Shown here: positions 1 through 8,517 of the stretch, piece by piece
Position numbering within the stretch: the first letter of the stretch is position 1
Layout: each line of letters opens with the position of its first letter
The notes under the pieces: model-generated
The model's database searches: none
What the model saw: only the letters and a program-made list of their open reading frames with translations
What the model was told of the DNA's origin: nothing
Position numbers and translations under genes: made by a program
From: Gemmatimonadota bacterium
GTDB lineage: Bacteria > Gemmatimonadota > Gemmatimonadetes > Gemmatimonadales > Gemmatimonadaceae
Direction of reading: 5' to 3'
Length of the DNA: 41,892 nucleotides
NCBI GenBank assembly: GCA_023249375.1
Contig: JAHFCT010000028.1
Coordinates: 1 to 41,892, forward strand

Positions 1-206
1 AATGCACGGCGAGCCCCAAGGGAACGCTGGTGCGGCGCGTCGACGACGAGCCCGATTCGATTCGCAATCGCCTGCGCGTCTACAAGGCGCAGACGGAACC
101 CGTGGTCGCGTGGTATCGCGCCAATGGCGGTAACGTGCAGGCGATCGACGCATCGGGTTCGTTCGCTGAGGTCGAGGGGCGTGCGCTGCGCGCGGTAGGG
201 CGTTGA
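1..206 (+). CDS. adk: Adenylate kinase, C-terminal fragment (5' end outside window)
   Basis: The reading frame is open from the window edge (first full codon at base 3) to a TGA at 204-206, about 67 residues. Adenylate kinase converts AMP plus ATP to two ADP in the cytoplasm. The visible part has the family's C-terminal signature: an R-x-D-D-E segment (RRVDDEPDSI), then RNRLRVYKAQTEPV and WYR, which matches the end of the LID domain and the last core helix. Its stop overlaps the TTG start of map by 4 bases (TTGA), so the two are translationally coupled. adk-map is the standard order in the spc ribosomal-protein operon, so ribosomal-protein genes and secY are expected just upstream. The lid and P-loop cannot be seen here. 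Confidence 0.9.
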   Translation, partial: CTASPKGTLVRRVDDEPDSIRNRLRVYKAQTEPVVAWYRANGGNVQAIDASGSFAEVEGRALRAVGR

Positions 207-955
207 TCCAGCTCAAGAGCGCGCGGGAGATCGAGACGATGGCGGCGGGTGGGCGCATCCTCGCCCTCGCGCACGCGCACCTGCGGACGCAGGTGCGTCC
301 GGGGATCAGCACGGGCGCGCTGGATGTGATCGCCGAGGAGTTCATCCGCAGCCACGACGGCGCGGTGCCGGCGTTCAAGGGGCTGTATGGTTTTCCCGGG
401 GCGATCTGCATCTCGGTGAACGAGGAGATCGTGCACGGCATTCCCTCCCCGAAGCGCGTACTGGCCGAGGGCGACATCGTGAAGCTCGATGTCGGCGTGC
501 AGTATCAGGGGATGTTCACGGATGCGGCAATCACCGTGCCGGTGGGGAAGATCGAACCCACGACGCTGCGGCTGATTGACGTGACGGAACGCGCGCTCGA
601 CTCGGGTATCGCGCAGGCCACGGTCGGCAACTACGTGGGTGACATTGGGCACGCGGTGCAGGCGGTGGTTGAGCGCGCGGGGTTTTCGGTGGTACGCGAG
701 CTGGTGGGACACGGCGTGGGGCATCTGCCGCACGAGGATCCGCAGGTGCCCAATCACGGCAAGCCACGCCGCGGCACGCGCCTGCAGGCGGGACTGACGA
801 TCGCCATTGAACCGATGGTGAATGTCGGCGGGCCGGTGACGCGCACACTGGGCGACAAGTGGACGGTGGTGACGCTGGACGGCACGCTGAGCTGCCACGT
901 GGAGCACACGGTGGCGGTGACGGAGGATGGACCGCGGGTGCTGACGCGGCTTTAG
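203..955 (+). CDS. map: Type I methionine aminopeptidase
   Basis: This 250-residue cytoplasmic metalloenzyme removes the initiator methionine from nascent proteins. The length is normal for bacterial type I enzymes without an N-terminal extension. Visible family marks are the opening IQLKSAREIETM, the metal ligands in VKLDVGVQYQGMFTDAA (two Asp), the His in LVGHGVGHLPHE, the Glu in IAIEPM, and the closing Glu region near SCHVEHTVAVTEDG. The start is TTG at 203, overlapping the adk stop, with an AGGG just upstream as a weak ribosome binding site. It is the last gene of its operon, because a strong intrinsic terminator follows at 1008-1037. Confidence 0.95.
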   Translation: MIQLKSAREIETMAAGGRILALAHAHLRTQVRPGISTGALDVIAEEFIRSHDGAVPAFKGLYGFPGAICISVNEEIVHGIPSPKRVLAEGDIVKLDVGVQYQGMFTDAAITVPVGKIEPTTLRLIDVTERALDSGIAQATVGNYVGDIGHAVQAVVERAGFSVVRELVGHGVGHLPHEDPQVPNHGKPRRGTRLQAGLTIAIEPMVNVGGPVTRTLGDKWTVVTLDGTLSCHVEHTVAVTEDGPRVLTRL

Positions 956-1007
956 GTGTCAACGCGAAGTGTGAAGCGCGCGAATGGGTGCGTAACTTTC
1001 AGTGGTG

Positions 1008-1037
1008 GGCCGCGAGCGGATCGCGGCCTTTGTATTT
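1008..1037 (+). terminator. Intrinsic terminator after adk-map
   Basis: A perfect 8-base-pair stem GGCCGCGA / TCGCGGCC (1008-1015 and 1021-1028) has a 5-base loop and is followed directly by TTTGTATTT. It lies 52 bases past the map stop and closes that operon. Confidence 0.8.
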
Positions 1038-1058
1038 CATAGGATAACGGCGGACTGC

Positions 1059-1101
1059 TTACCACGGATGAGTCGGATGGGCACGGAGGGACACGGATAC
1101 T
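1059..1101 (+). repeat. ACGGAT-type intergenic repeat, single arm
   Basis: This 43-base stretch begins TTACCACGGATGA and ends ACACGGATACT. It matches the left arm of the palindromic repeat at 18820-18864, differing mainly in the middle. It contains several ACGGA/CGGAT words. No complementary right arm follows here, so it looks like a half element. It lies between the map terminator and the plug-domain gene, outside coding sequence if that gene starts at 1209. Confidence 0.65.
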
Positions 1102-1208
1102 TCGTGGCCCGCGGGTGGAACGGACCGGTTGTGGCGTCTTCAGGGCAATTGCAATGCATCCGGCGCCCACGCAGGTTGGAGAGTGATGAACCCGTTCTCA
1201 TTCCGCTC

Positions 1209-3626
1209 GTGAAACGTCGTGCGTGCGTCGTCGTCGCGCTGTTGGCGCTGATGTCGGCGTCACTGCACGCGCAGCGTGTGCGCGGCGCGGTGTTTCAGGC
1301 GGATGGCACGACGCCGGCGGCGGGTGTGGTGGTGGCCGTGAATGGCGCCGATGGCGCGGTGGCGGCGCGCGCCCTGAGCAGCGGCAACGGTGCGTTCGAC
1401 ATGCATCTGCCGGCGGGGGGCACGTACTCGCTCAGCGCTTTGCGCATTGGCTTCCGGCCGACGGTGGTGGGCGGCGTGTCCGTGCCGGACAGCGGTGCCG
1501 CGACCGTGCGCATCGTGCTTGTCAGCGCACCATTGCCGCTGGCCGCGGTGGATGTTCGCAGTCGAGACGTCTGCGGCACGTCGGGCGATCCGCAGTCGGG
1601 GGTGGTGCAGCTGTGGACGCAGGCACGCACGGCGCTGGCCGCGGCGGCGCTCTGGTCGCGCGAATCGCTCGACGCGGAGTGGATCACGTTTCGGCGCGAA
1701 CTCCGACCGACGACCGATTTTGTGCGATCGCAGGAAGTGCGGCTGACACGCAGCCCCACGACGCACGCCTTCAAGAGCGTCGACGCCGACTCGCTTGCCG
1801 AGTTCGGCTACATGTTCACGGAGGGCGCGATTTCCACGTACCACGCGCCGGATCCTGACGTCCTGCTCTCCGACCGCTTCGCCGAAACGCACTGCTTTCA
1901 CCTCGAGCCCGCGCGCCAGGGCGAGGCCGGACTCGTTGGCGTGGGGTTCACGCCGCAGCGCCTGCGCGATCACCGCGTGGACATCGAGGGGACGCTGTGG
2001 ATGGAGCGCGCGACGTCGGAGCTGCGCTGGCTCGAGTACCGATACGTCGGACTGACGGACGCGGCGGACGCGGCGCAGCCCGGCGGGCGCGTGGAGTTTC
2101 TGCATCTTCCGGACGGCCCGTGGATGGTGAGCCGGTGGCACATCCGCATGCCGTCCTTCGGCGCGCTGCCGGCAACGGACGCGGACGGCGGCTACTCGCG
2201 GTCCGTCGTAAAATCGAACGGCGCGGCGTTGCACGGCGTCAGCGTGGGCGGTGGCATGATCGCCCGCGTGGAGCGGCGCGGCCAACTCCTGTACGAGGGC
2301 GCGGGGAGCGGCGTGGCGCTGCAACTCACGAGCAGCGACGCCGACGTGCGCGTGGCTGGCGCGCTGGTGAAACTCGATGGGACAGACTACGCATGGCGCG
2401 CCGACAGCACGGGACTCGTTCGCGCGTCACCGGTGCTGGACGGACGGTATACAGCGCTGATTGCGACGCCCGAGATGATCGCGCTCGATGCGGCGCCCGT
2501 GGAGCGCGAGCTCAGGGTGAACGTGGGCCGCACGAGACTGGACAGCGCGAGCGTGCCGACGGCGCGAGACATCGTGCGCCGATCCTGCGGCGGTGATGCC
2601 GCGCGGAACGAGCTCGGCGTACTGTACGGCACGGTGCGCGACTCGGCGGGCCGTCCAGCCGCGGGCCGCGCGGTCTTCGTGACCTGGCTCGGCGCGGTTG
2701 CGGCCGCGCCGGGTGGACGGCTGTACGCGGGGCACACGACGATCGGCACGATGGCGGACGACGCGGGCCGCTGGCACGCGTGCGAAGTGCCGCGCGATCG
2801 CGCGCTCACGGCGCGCAGCACGGGCGACGACGGCGCGGCGACGGCCGATGCCGTGATCCCTGCGTCGCGCTGGCTCGCCGAAGTGCCATTGCAGATCACC
2901 AAGATCACGGCGGCGCTCGTGCAGGATTCGACCGTGGCGTCGCTGGAGATCGTGGTGAAGGACGCGGCCGGTATCGCGCTGGGCCCGACGTCGCTCGAGC
3001 TGACCGCGTGGAACGGGGCGCAGCGGAAGATCACGACCGACGCGCGCGGCCGCGCGCTGGTTGCCGCGTTTCCGCCCGGCGCCGTGAAGATGCGCGCCAA
3101 GCGGCCCGGTTACACAACGGGCGACGTCGTCTTCACGGCGGCCGCCGGCCGCAACACCGTGCCGCTCATCCTCGGGCAGGAAACGCTGCCGATGCTCGAC
3201 AGCGTGCGCGTGGCCGGCAACCGGCGCACGTCGTCGCGGATTGACGGGTTCGACACGCGGCGCGCGCGGCGCGAGGCGACGGCCTCGTTCAGCGCCGACG
3301 ACATTGCCAAGCGCGGCGCCTCGGAGATCGCGGACCTGCTGCGCGGCGTGAGCGGCGTGCGAATGATCGACAGCTCGGGCGTGCCGATGGCGGAGCTGCG
3401 GCGCGGCTTTACGATGGATCGCGGCACCAGCGCGCAGCCGTGCCTCATGCGGGTGGTGCTCGATGGTGTCTTGGTGCCAATTCAAGCCGGCGTGAATGTG
3501 GTGCGTCTGCCCGAGGTGCGCGGCGTGGAGGTCTTTGCGTCGTCGGCACGCATGCCGTCGGGGCTTGGCATCACGGCGAGCGACGCCGCGTGCGGCTTGA
3601 TTGCGGTCTACACGGGAAGGGATTAG
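1209..3626 (+). CDS. Secreted carboxypeptidase-regulatory-like protein with C-terminal TonB plug domain
   Basis: About 805 residues. The GTG at 1209 is chosen because it gives a clean signal peptide (VKRRACVVVALLALM...SLHAQ, cut near residue 22). No good ribosome binding site is seen, and TTG at 1176 is an alternative. The mature N-terminus (about 23-110) is a CarboxypepD_reg-like beta-sandwich (RVRGAVFQADGTTPAAGVVV). A second such domain begins near LGVLYGTVRDSAGRPAAGRAVF, and a third is likely near residues 580-650. The last 140 residues resemble a TonB-receptor plug: SADDIAKRGASEIADLLRG, then VVLDGVLVP and VRGVEVFASSARMPSGLG. The protein ends there, so no beta-barrel is present. It is probably a periplasmic or outer-membrane-associated adaptor. 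The exact role is unknown, and the glycosyltransferase begins 3 bases after the stop. Confidence 0.7.
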   Translation: MKRRACVVVALLALMSASLHAQRVRGAVFQADGTTPAAGVVVAVNGADGAVAARALSSGNGAFDMHLPAGGTYSLSALRIGFRPTVVGGVSVPDSGAATVRIVLVSAPLPLAAVDVRSRDVCGTSGDPQSGVVQLWTQARTALAAAALWSRESLDAEWITFRRELRPTTDFVRSQEVRLTRSPTTHAFKSVDADSLAEFGYMFTEGAISTYHAPDPDVLLSDRFAETHCFHLEPARQGEAGLVGVGFTPQRLRDHRVDIEGTLWMERATSELRWLEYRYVGLTDAADAAQPGGRVEFLHLPDGPWMVSRWHIRMPSFGALPATDADGGYSRSVVKSNGAALHGVSVGGGMIARVERRGQLLYEGAGSGVALQLTSSDADVRVAGALVKLDGTDYAWRADSTGLVRASPVLDGRYTALIATPEMIALDAAPVERELRVNVGRTRLDSASVPTARDIVRRSCGGDAARNELGVLYGTVRDSAGRPAAGRAVFVTWLGAVAAAPGGRLYAGHTTIGTMADDAGRWHACEVPRDRALTARSTGDDGAATADAVIPASRWLAEVPLQITKITAALVQDSTVASLEIVVKDAAGIALGPTSLELTAWNGAQRKITTDARGRALVAAFPPGAVKMRAKRPGYTTGDVVFTAAAGRNTVPLILGQETLPMLDSVRVAGNRRTSSRIDGFDTRRARREATASFSADDIAKRGASEIADLLRGVSGVRMIDSSGVPMAELRRGFTMDRGTSAQPCLMRVVLDGVLVPIQAGVNVVRLPEVRGVEVFASSARMPSGLGITASDAACGLIAVYTGRD

Positions 3627-3629
3627 CGG

Positions 3630-5324
3630 ATGAACCGGCCGGCCAACACACCGACGCGCGCGGCGGCGATTGTCGCATGGACGGCCATCGTCCTTGGCGT
3701 CGCGGCTCGCGCGTGGGCGCTATCGCAGCGTGGCTCGCTGTGGCTCGATGAAGCCTCGCTGGCGCTCAACGTGCTGACGCGCGGATTCGGCGATCTGCTG
3801 CAGCCGCTCGACTGGGGACAGGCGGCACCGGTGGGTTTCTTGTGGCTGGAGCGTGCGCTCGCCTTTCACGCCGAAGTGCCCGACGTCTGGCTGCGCCTTG
3901 TGCCGTGGATTGCCGGCGCGGCGCTGCCGTGGCTGCTGTGGCAGCTCGGGCAGCGCATCGTCGGGTCGGGAGCGGGGGCGTTCGGCGCGGTCGTGGCCGC
4001 CGGTTCGCTGATGGCCCTGCGCTACTCCACCGAAGTGAAGCCGTATGCCAGCGACGCCGCGGTGACCGCGGCACTGCTGCTGCTCGCCTGCGACGCGAGC
4101 GATACGCCGCAGCGCCCCGCGCGATGGTGGGCGCTGGGCGCGGGCGCGTTGTGCGGCGTGCTGCTCTCGCTGCCGTCGGTGTTCGTCATTGCGTCGATTG
4201 CGGTGTCGCTCGCGGCGGACCGCGACGTGCGCACCGCGCGAGCGGCGCGCCTGATCGGACTGCCAGCGCTCGCCGTCGCGGCCGTCACGTTTGGCGTGCT
4301 CTGGCTTACCACGTACGGCGCGAGTGCGGCCAACGCATCGCTGCGCGCCTACTGGGCGCCGGTGATGCTCGATCTCTCCGCGGATGACCGCGTGATCCGC
4401 ATCGTGCGCGTGTTCATGGAGCTCACGTGGATTCCGCTGCAGTGGACGGGCTCGCTGGTCGGCACGGCGGCGGGCGTCGCGCTCTGGGGCGGCGGACTGA
4501 GGGTGGTCGCGCGCCGTCGGCGCGAAGACGCGCTGCTGCTCGCCGGACCCGTCGTGTTCGCGATGGCGGCGTCGATGCTCGGCGCGTATCCGCTCTCGGA
4601 CCGACTGGCCTTCTTTGCCGTGCCGACCGTGTGGATTGCGCAGGCGGCGGGCCTCGTCGGCATTCGTAACGCGTTGCTCAAGAGCCGCAGTGTGGTGGCC
4701 AATGCGCGAACCGCGGCGGTCTTTGTCGTGCTGGTGTCGGCCGCACTCGCGATGTGGCAGTGGACGGACTCCGATCGGTTCCTGCGCGATCCCGGCTCCC
4801 TGGAACCGACGCGCGCGCTCTTCGCGAAGATCGACGAGGAGGCCGGCATCACGCCGGTCTATGTCTTTGCGCGCTCGGCGCCGGCGTGGCTGCTGGCGAC
4901 GCAGGAAGGCGGTTGGCGCGGCAACGCGCGGCTGCAGCGATGGACGGCACTCGCCGGCCATGCCGGCGCGCCCGGAGCAGAGAACGCGGCGCGTACACGC
5001 GCCGTGCGCGCGGGTGAAGGGGACACGCTGGTGGTGAACACGTCGTCACGCAGCGAACTCGTCGGGCTCGCGCCCGGCGTCGAGTACCACATCACTGGCG
5101 CGCCGAGCGGAGCGGGGCCGTCGCCGGGCTGGGCGGAGGAAGAGGCGCGCCGCCTCGCGGCCGCGGCGAAGCCGGACGTGTGGCTGGTGGCCAGCCACTT
5201 CTTTGCGGGCGCGCCGGGCAACGAGCTGCGGCCGCTCGTCGAGGCGGCCGGCGCGGCGGGACTGCGGGTGGTGGAAGAACGCCACGCCGGCAACGACGTG
5301 GTGGCGCTGCGGCTCGCGCGCTAG
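3630..5324 (+). CDS. Membrane glycosyltransferase, PMT/ArnT-like (GT39 superfamily)
   Basis: This 564-residue multi-pass membrane protein would transfer a sugar from a polyprenyl-phosphate donor on the outer face of the cytoplasmic membrane. After a first hydrophobic segment (about 12-32), the first periplasmic loop carries SLWLDEASLAL. The acidic D-E pair there is where GT39/GT83 enzymes place their metal or catalytic acid. Further hydrophobic segments follow to about residue 385. The rest is a soluble C-terminal domain. The ATG lies 3 bases after the upstream stop, so the two genes are one operon. The acceptor (protein, lipid or glycan) cannot be read from sequence. The 3' end overlaps the convergent gene through a shared CTAG. 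Confidence 0.72.
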   Translation: MNRPANTPTRAAAIVAWTAIVLGVAARAWALSQRGSLWLDEASLALNVLTRGFGDLLQPLDWGQAAPVGFLWLERALAFHAEVPDVWLRLVPWIAGAALPWLLWQLGQRIVGSGAGAFGAVVAAGSLMALRYSTEVKPYASDAAVTAALLLLACDASDTPQRPARWWALGAGALCGVLLSLPSVFVIASIAVSLAADRDVRTARAARLIGLPALAVAAVTFGVLWLTTYGASAANASLRAYWAPVMLDLSADDRVIRIVRVFMELTWIPLQWTGSLVGTAAGVALWGGGLRVVARRRREDALLLAGPVVFAMAASMLGAYPLSDRLAFFAVPTVWIAQAAGLVGIRNALLKSRSVVANARTAAVFVVLVSAALAMWQWTDSDRFLRDPGSLEPTRALFAKIDEEAGITPVYVFARSAPAWLLATQEGGWRGNARLQRWTALAGHAGAPGAENAARTRAVRAGEGDTLVVNTSSRSELVGLAPGVEYHITGAPSGAGPSPGWAEEEARRLAAAAKPDVWLVASHFFAGAPGNELRPLVEAAGAAGLRVVEERHAGNDVVALRLAR

Positions 5325-6004
5325 GGCGCGTCGGCGCGGCCGAGCGGTACTTTCTCGCCCTGCTTGATCGCAATGGGCTCGGCCGCGCCGGCGCCGAGCT
5401 GGTGACTCTGGTTCATCAGCTTGGTGACGAAGCGCTGGCCTTCGGAGATGCGCTCGACTTCCAGCGCGATGCTATCGACGCTGGTCTCGATGCGGCTGAT
5501 GCGCTCGATGGTGTCGGTGGGGAAGGCCGGCGGCGCATGCACCGGCCGGCGCAGTGCGCGCAGGCACCACGTGACGACCAGCGGAAAGCCGATGACCACG
5601 ATGAGCGCGATAGCGACCGAGTTGGCGTTCAGGCCGCGCGATGTGGCGGGGAAGACGGGCGCCGGCGCGGTTTCCTCGACGAGATCGGCGGGCGCCGAGG
5701 CGAGCAGCTGTCCGTTTTGCGCGATGTCCTTCTCGAGCTGGACGATGCGCTCGTCGAGCACCTTGAGCCGCGCGTCGAGACCCTCGCGACCGTTGGCGGA
5801 GCGCCCCATCTCGCGCACCACCTGCGAACGCCGATCGGTGGCTGAGCTCAACTGACGCGACAACTCATTGCGGCGGTTCTGCAGGAGTTGCACGTCCTGC
5901 AGCGACATTGGCCGAGAGATATTCTGCGGGAGCCCGGTGGCGCCCGGCACGGTGATCTGCGTCGGGGCGGGAGTGCCGGCCTGGGGGACCTGAAGCGTAA
6001 GCAT
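5321..6004 (-). CDS. Hypothetical coiled-coil membrane protein
   Basis: Not recognised. The 227-residue protein starts at MLTLQVPQAG, which follows the stop of the upstream minus-strand gene by 8 bases. Residues about 40-120 are charged and heptad-like (LLQNRRNELSRQLSS, RLKVLDERIVQLEKDI), so a coiled coil is likely. One transmembrane segment follows (ANSVAIALIVVIGFPLVV). After it come a proline-rich stretch and a second helical segment (IERISRIETSVDSIALEVERI). The layout suggests a membrane-anchored scaffold with coiled coils on both sides. It is the last gene of the ftcD group. Its TAG overlaps the glycosyltransferase TAG on the other strand. Confidence 0.7.
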   Translation of the reverse strand: MLTLQVPQAGTPAPTQITVPGATGLPQNISRPMSLQDVQLLQNRRNELSRQLSSATDRRSQVVREMGRSANGREGLDARLKVLDERIVQLEKDIAQNGQLLASAPADLVEETAPAPVFPATSRGLNANSVAIALIVVIGFPLVVTWCLRALRRPVHAPPAFPTDTIERISRIETSVDSIALEVERISEGQRFVTKLMNQSHQLGAGAAEPIAIKQGEKVPLGRADAP

Positions 6005-6012
6005 ACCCAAAC

Positions 6013-6780
6013 CTACGGCGCCGATCGCCCGCCGGTTGCAGCCACCCACGACCGCCGCCGGTCCATCCACCAGAAGGGGGCGTAGAGGAGCAGCACCGTG
6101 ACCACCCCCGCGAGAATCATCGGCACGAGATACCACGGCCACGGCCCGAACAGGTCGAGGATGCTCCCCGTCTCGGGCTTGTGAAGGGTGAACATGTAGT
6201 TGCTGCCGAGCACCTTGTTGATACCCGTCACGACCACCATGTAGGCGAGCGTGCCCACGATCACTCGCCGCATCGAACCTGGCGTTGGCCGCATGCCCTC
6301 GACGACCGTGAGATAGAGCGCGGCAATCAGCAGTCCGCCGTGGGACAGCATCGTCTGCATCGCGCGAAAATGCGGCAGGCCGTAGCGGCCGGCGTCCGGG
6401 GTCAGCACGGCCTGCAGCGGACCGCCGATTCCCATGAAGTAGAGGTACTCGTACAGCGGAACGTTCATCGTCACGAGCGTGTACGCTCCGATCCAGATGA
6501 GCGCCGAGCAGAGATGCAGCGGGAGCATGGTCGTGAGCGACCATCCGACGTAGTGATACACCCAGACGTGCCACGACAACTCATTCACGACGAGCATCGC
6601 GGCCAGCGCGAGCCGCGCTCGCCGCCGCGTGGCTTCGTCTGCGCCACGAAAGCTCATCATCATCGCACCAAACAGCAGCAGCACAACGAGCGACACCAGG
6701 TGCCGCGTGCCGAAGGTCACAAACGCCGGCCCGTGATAATCGGGCCGGATGTACTCCCTCCAGTCGACGGGGGGCGTCAC
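6013..6780 (-). CDS. YwaF/TIGR02206-like integral membrane protein
   Basis: This 255-residue protein has about six or seven hydrophobic segments. Typical features are the opening HLVSLVVLLLFGAMM, the paired MLPLHLCSALIWIGAY segment, YLYFMGIGGPLQAVLTPD, and the C-terminal NYMFTLHKPETGSILD followed by GPWPWYLV. These conserved polar positions in membrane segments (L-H-L-C-S, G-P-L-Q-A, N-Y-x-F) mark the YwaF family, whose biochemical role is not known. It sits 7 bases after ftcD and 8 bases before the coiled-coil protein, so the three are probably one transcript. Nothing ties it to histidine breakdown apart from position. Confidence 0.8.
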   Translation of the reverse strand: MTPPVDWREYIRPDYHGPAFVTFGTRHLVSLVVLLLFGAMMMSFRGADEATRRRARLALAAMLVVNELSWHVWVYHYVGWSLTTMLPLHLCSALIWIGAYTLVTMNVPLYEYLYFMGIGGPLQAVLTPDAGRYGLPHFRAMQTMLSHGGLLIAALYLTVVEGMRPTPGSMRRVIVGTLAYMVVVTGINKVLGSNYMFTLHKPETGSILDLFGPWPWYLVPMILAGVVTVLLLYAPFWWMDRRRSWVAATGGRSAP

Positions 6781-6787
6781 GCCGCCG

Positions 6788-8308
6788 TCACCCGATGTTC
6801 GTCTCGACGGCGGCGGTCGCCTGCTCGGCGGCGGCGCGCGCGCGTGTGAGTGCGGCAGCCGCCTTGTCGGCGAGCGGCTTCGCGGCCGCCTTGTCGGTCA
6901 TCGAGCTGACGTTGATGCGCACGTTGTAGACGGCGCCGCGGCATGCGGCCTCGGCCAGCAATGCCGACACGCCCGCGTCGCTGGCGGCGTTCGTGTTTCC
7001 CTTGCTGGCCGCCACCGCCGCCAGCTCCGCCACGCGCGCGCACGCCTCGGCCGTTTGCAGCGGCACTTCGGAGGCGTAGATCAGCGCGCGCTGAATGGCG
7101 GCGTCGCGCGCGGCCTGCTGGTCCGGCGTGTCCTTGGGAAGTTTGTACGCGTCGGTGACCACGGTGTACGCCGCCGAGTCTTCGGCCACGAGCTTGGTGA
7201 GCGTGTTGCCGAGGGCGACGGCTTCGAGGGCGAGTTCCTTCATTTCGCTCTCGACAGCGGCGTATTTCTTTCGGCCCACGGTGAGGCCGCTGACCATCTG
7301 CGCGAGTGCGGCGCCGAGCACGCCAACGTGCGCGGAGACCGACCCGCCGCCGGGCGCGGGCGAGTTGGAGGCTACCGACGCGACGAAGCCGCTGATCGAT
7401 TCGCCGCCGCTGATCGCGCGCCGCACTTTGTGTTCGAGCACCACATCGTTCGAAAAGCCGCGGAGCTGCAGGTGCCGCGCGGCGGTATCGAACAGTGCCT
7501 TCTCGGGCACGAGGCCGACGATTTCGCTCCACGTCGGCGACACGCCGTGCGCCTCGGCTTCACGCTTCACCAGTTCAAACGCGCGATACACCGGCGTCTT
7601 CTCCGTGTCCACGAGGTTCATCGAGACCTGCGCCTGGCCGTCAACCTCGAGGCCGAGACCCTTCACGTAGCGCAGTCCGCCGCTTGAGCCGCGCACGGCC
7701 TTGGCGACGTCCTTGGCCACGGCGACATTTTCGGCGCCGCCGAGGTAGACGTTGTAGGCCACGAGGAAGGGGCGCGCGCCGATGACGGTGGCGCCAGCGG
7801 TGGCGTGCACGTGGTTGGGACCGAAGTCGGGAACGCGGTTGGGATTGGTGCCGATGTCGGTCTTGGCCAGTTCGAACTCGCCGCGGCGAATGTCGGCGAG
7901 GTTCTCGCGGTCGGGGCGCATGGCGGCGCGCTCGTAGAGAAAGACCGGAATGCCGAGCTCGTCGCCAACGCGCTTGCCGAGGGTGCGCGCGAGGGCGATG
8001 CAGTCGTCCATCGTGGCGCCTTCCAGTGGAATGAACGGGCAAACATCGGTGGCGCCTATGCGCGGGTGTTCGCCGCTGTGTTTGTTGAGGTCGATGAGCT
8101 CGGCGGCCTTCGCAATGCCGCGGAAGGCTGCATCGACGGCGGCGTCAGCGGTGGCGACGACGGTGACGACCGTGCGATTGTGCGACGCGTCGCTGGAGAC
8201 GTCGAGGACGGTGACTCCGTCACCGGCGGCGATGGCATCGCGAATGGCGGCGACGACGTCGGGGCGGCGGCCTTCGGAGAAGTTGGGGACGAGTTCGACG
8301 AGCTTCAT
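6788..8308 (-). CDS. ftcD: Bifunctional glutamate formimidoyltransferase / formimidoyl-THF cyclodeaminase
   Basis: The 506-residue cytoplasmic enzyme moves the formimino group from formiminoglutamate to tetrahydrofolate, then cyclises it to methenyl-THF and ammonia (histidine degradation, one-carbon supply). The N-terminal transferase half shows LVELVPNFSEGRR, then GEHPRIGATDVCPFIP with the catalytic-type His near residue 81, and NVHATAGATVIGARP-like folate-binding sequence. The C-terminal half (from about 330) begins SNSPAPGGGSVSAHVG, the cyclodeaminase signature. Both activities are fused as in animals. The ATG at 8308 is chosen because MKLVELVPNFSEG is the usual family start; an upstream in-frame GTG at 8335 lies inside a repeat. 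No other hut genes are in view. Confidence 0.92.
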   Translation of the reverse strand: MKLVELVPNFSEGRRPDVVAAIRDAIAAGDGVTVLDVSSDASHNRTVVTVVATADAAVDAAFRGIAKAAELIDLNKHSGEHPRIGATDVCPFIPLEGATMDDCIALARTLGKRVGDELGIPVFLYERAAMRPDRENLADIRRGEFELAKTDIGTNPNRVPDFGPNHVHATAGATVIGARPFLVAYNVYLGGAENVAVAKDVAKAVRGSSGGLRYVKGLGLEVDGQAQVSMNLVDTEKTPVYRAFELVKREAEAHGVSPTWSEIVGLVPEKALFDTAARHLQLRGFSNDVVLEHKVRRAISGGESISGFVASVASNSPAPGGGSVSAHVGVLGAALAQMVSGLTVGRKKYAAVESEMKELALEAVALGNTLTKLVAEDSAAYTVVTDAYKLPKDTPDQQAARDAAIQRALIYASEVPLQTAEACARVAELAAVAASKGNTNAASDAGVSALLAEAACRGAVYNVRINVSSMTDKAAAKPLADKAAAALTRARAAAEQATAAVETNIG

Positions 8309-8316
8309 TGGACGGA

Positions 8317-8345
8317 GATTGAGGACAGGGATCACGGATTGCGAT
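8317..8345 (+). repeat. ATTGAGGA-type intergenic repeat, copy 1
   Basis: The segment GATTGAGGACAGGGATCACG plus GATTG recurs with one mismatch at 15670-15694. It lies in the gap between the IMPase-like gene and ftcD. The next bases (GCGATCGGGGATCGCGATC) form a short palindrome. It is only 9 bases from the ftcD start, so it would be in that gene's 5' untranslated region if transcribed. Confidence 0.6.
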
Positions 8346-8517
8346 CGGGGATCGCGATCTCGGATCTAGATGGCGACTAGGTGGTGCGGGTTCGGGCTTC
8401 CGTGAATCTACGCGGCTTTCGCGCAGTGGCGAACCACGGTGCCGCGACCGGCGGGCCTGTCGCCACGCACGCGGCTACCGTCCGCCGAGTTTCATCGACT
8501 GACTGCTGTCCGCCATC

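Noticed and set aside
1130-1158. Promoter for the plug-domain gene (TTGTGG-N17-CAATGC)
   Set aside because: The -35 is fair, but the -10 does not resemble the TAG(A/C)TT form or TATAAT.
5321-6574. Longer version of the coiled-coil membrane protein starting at 6574
   Set aside because: The extra 190 residues are out of frame with the YwaF-like gene that covers that DNA. The ATG at 6004 follows that gene's stop properly.
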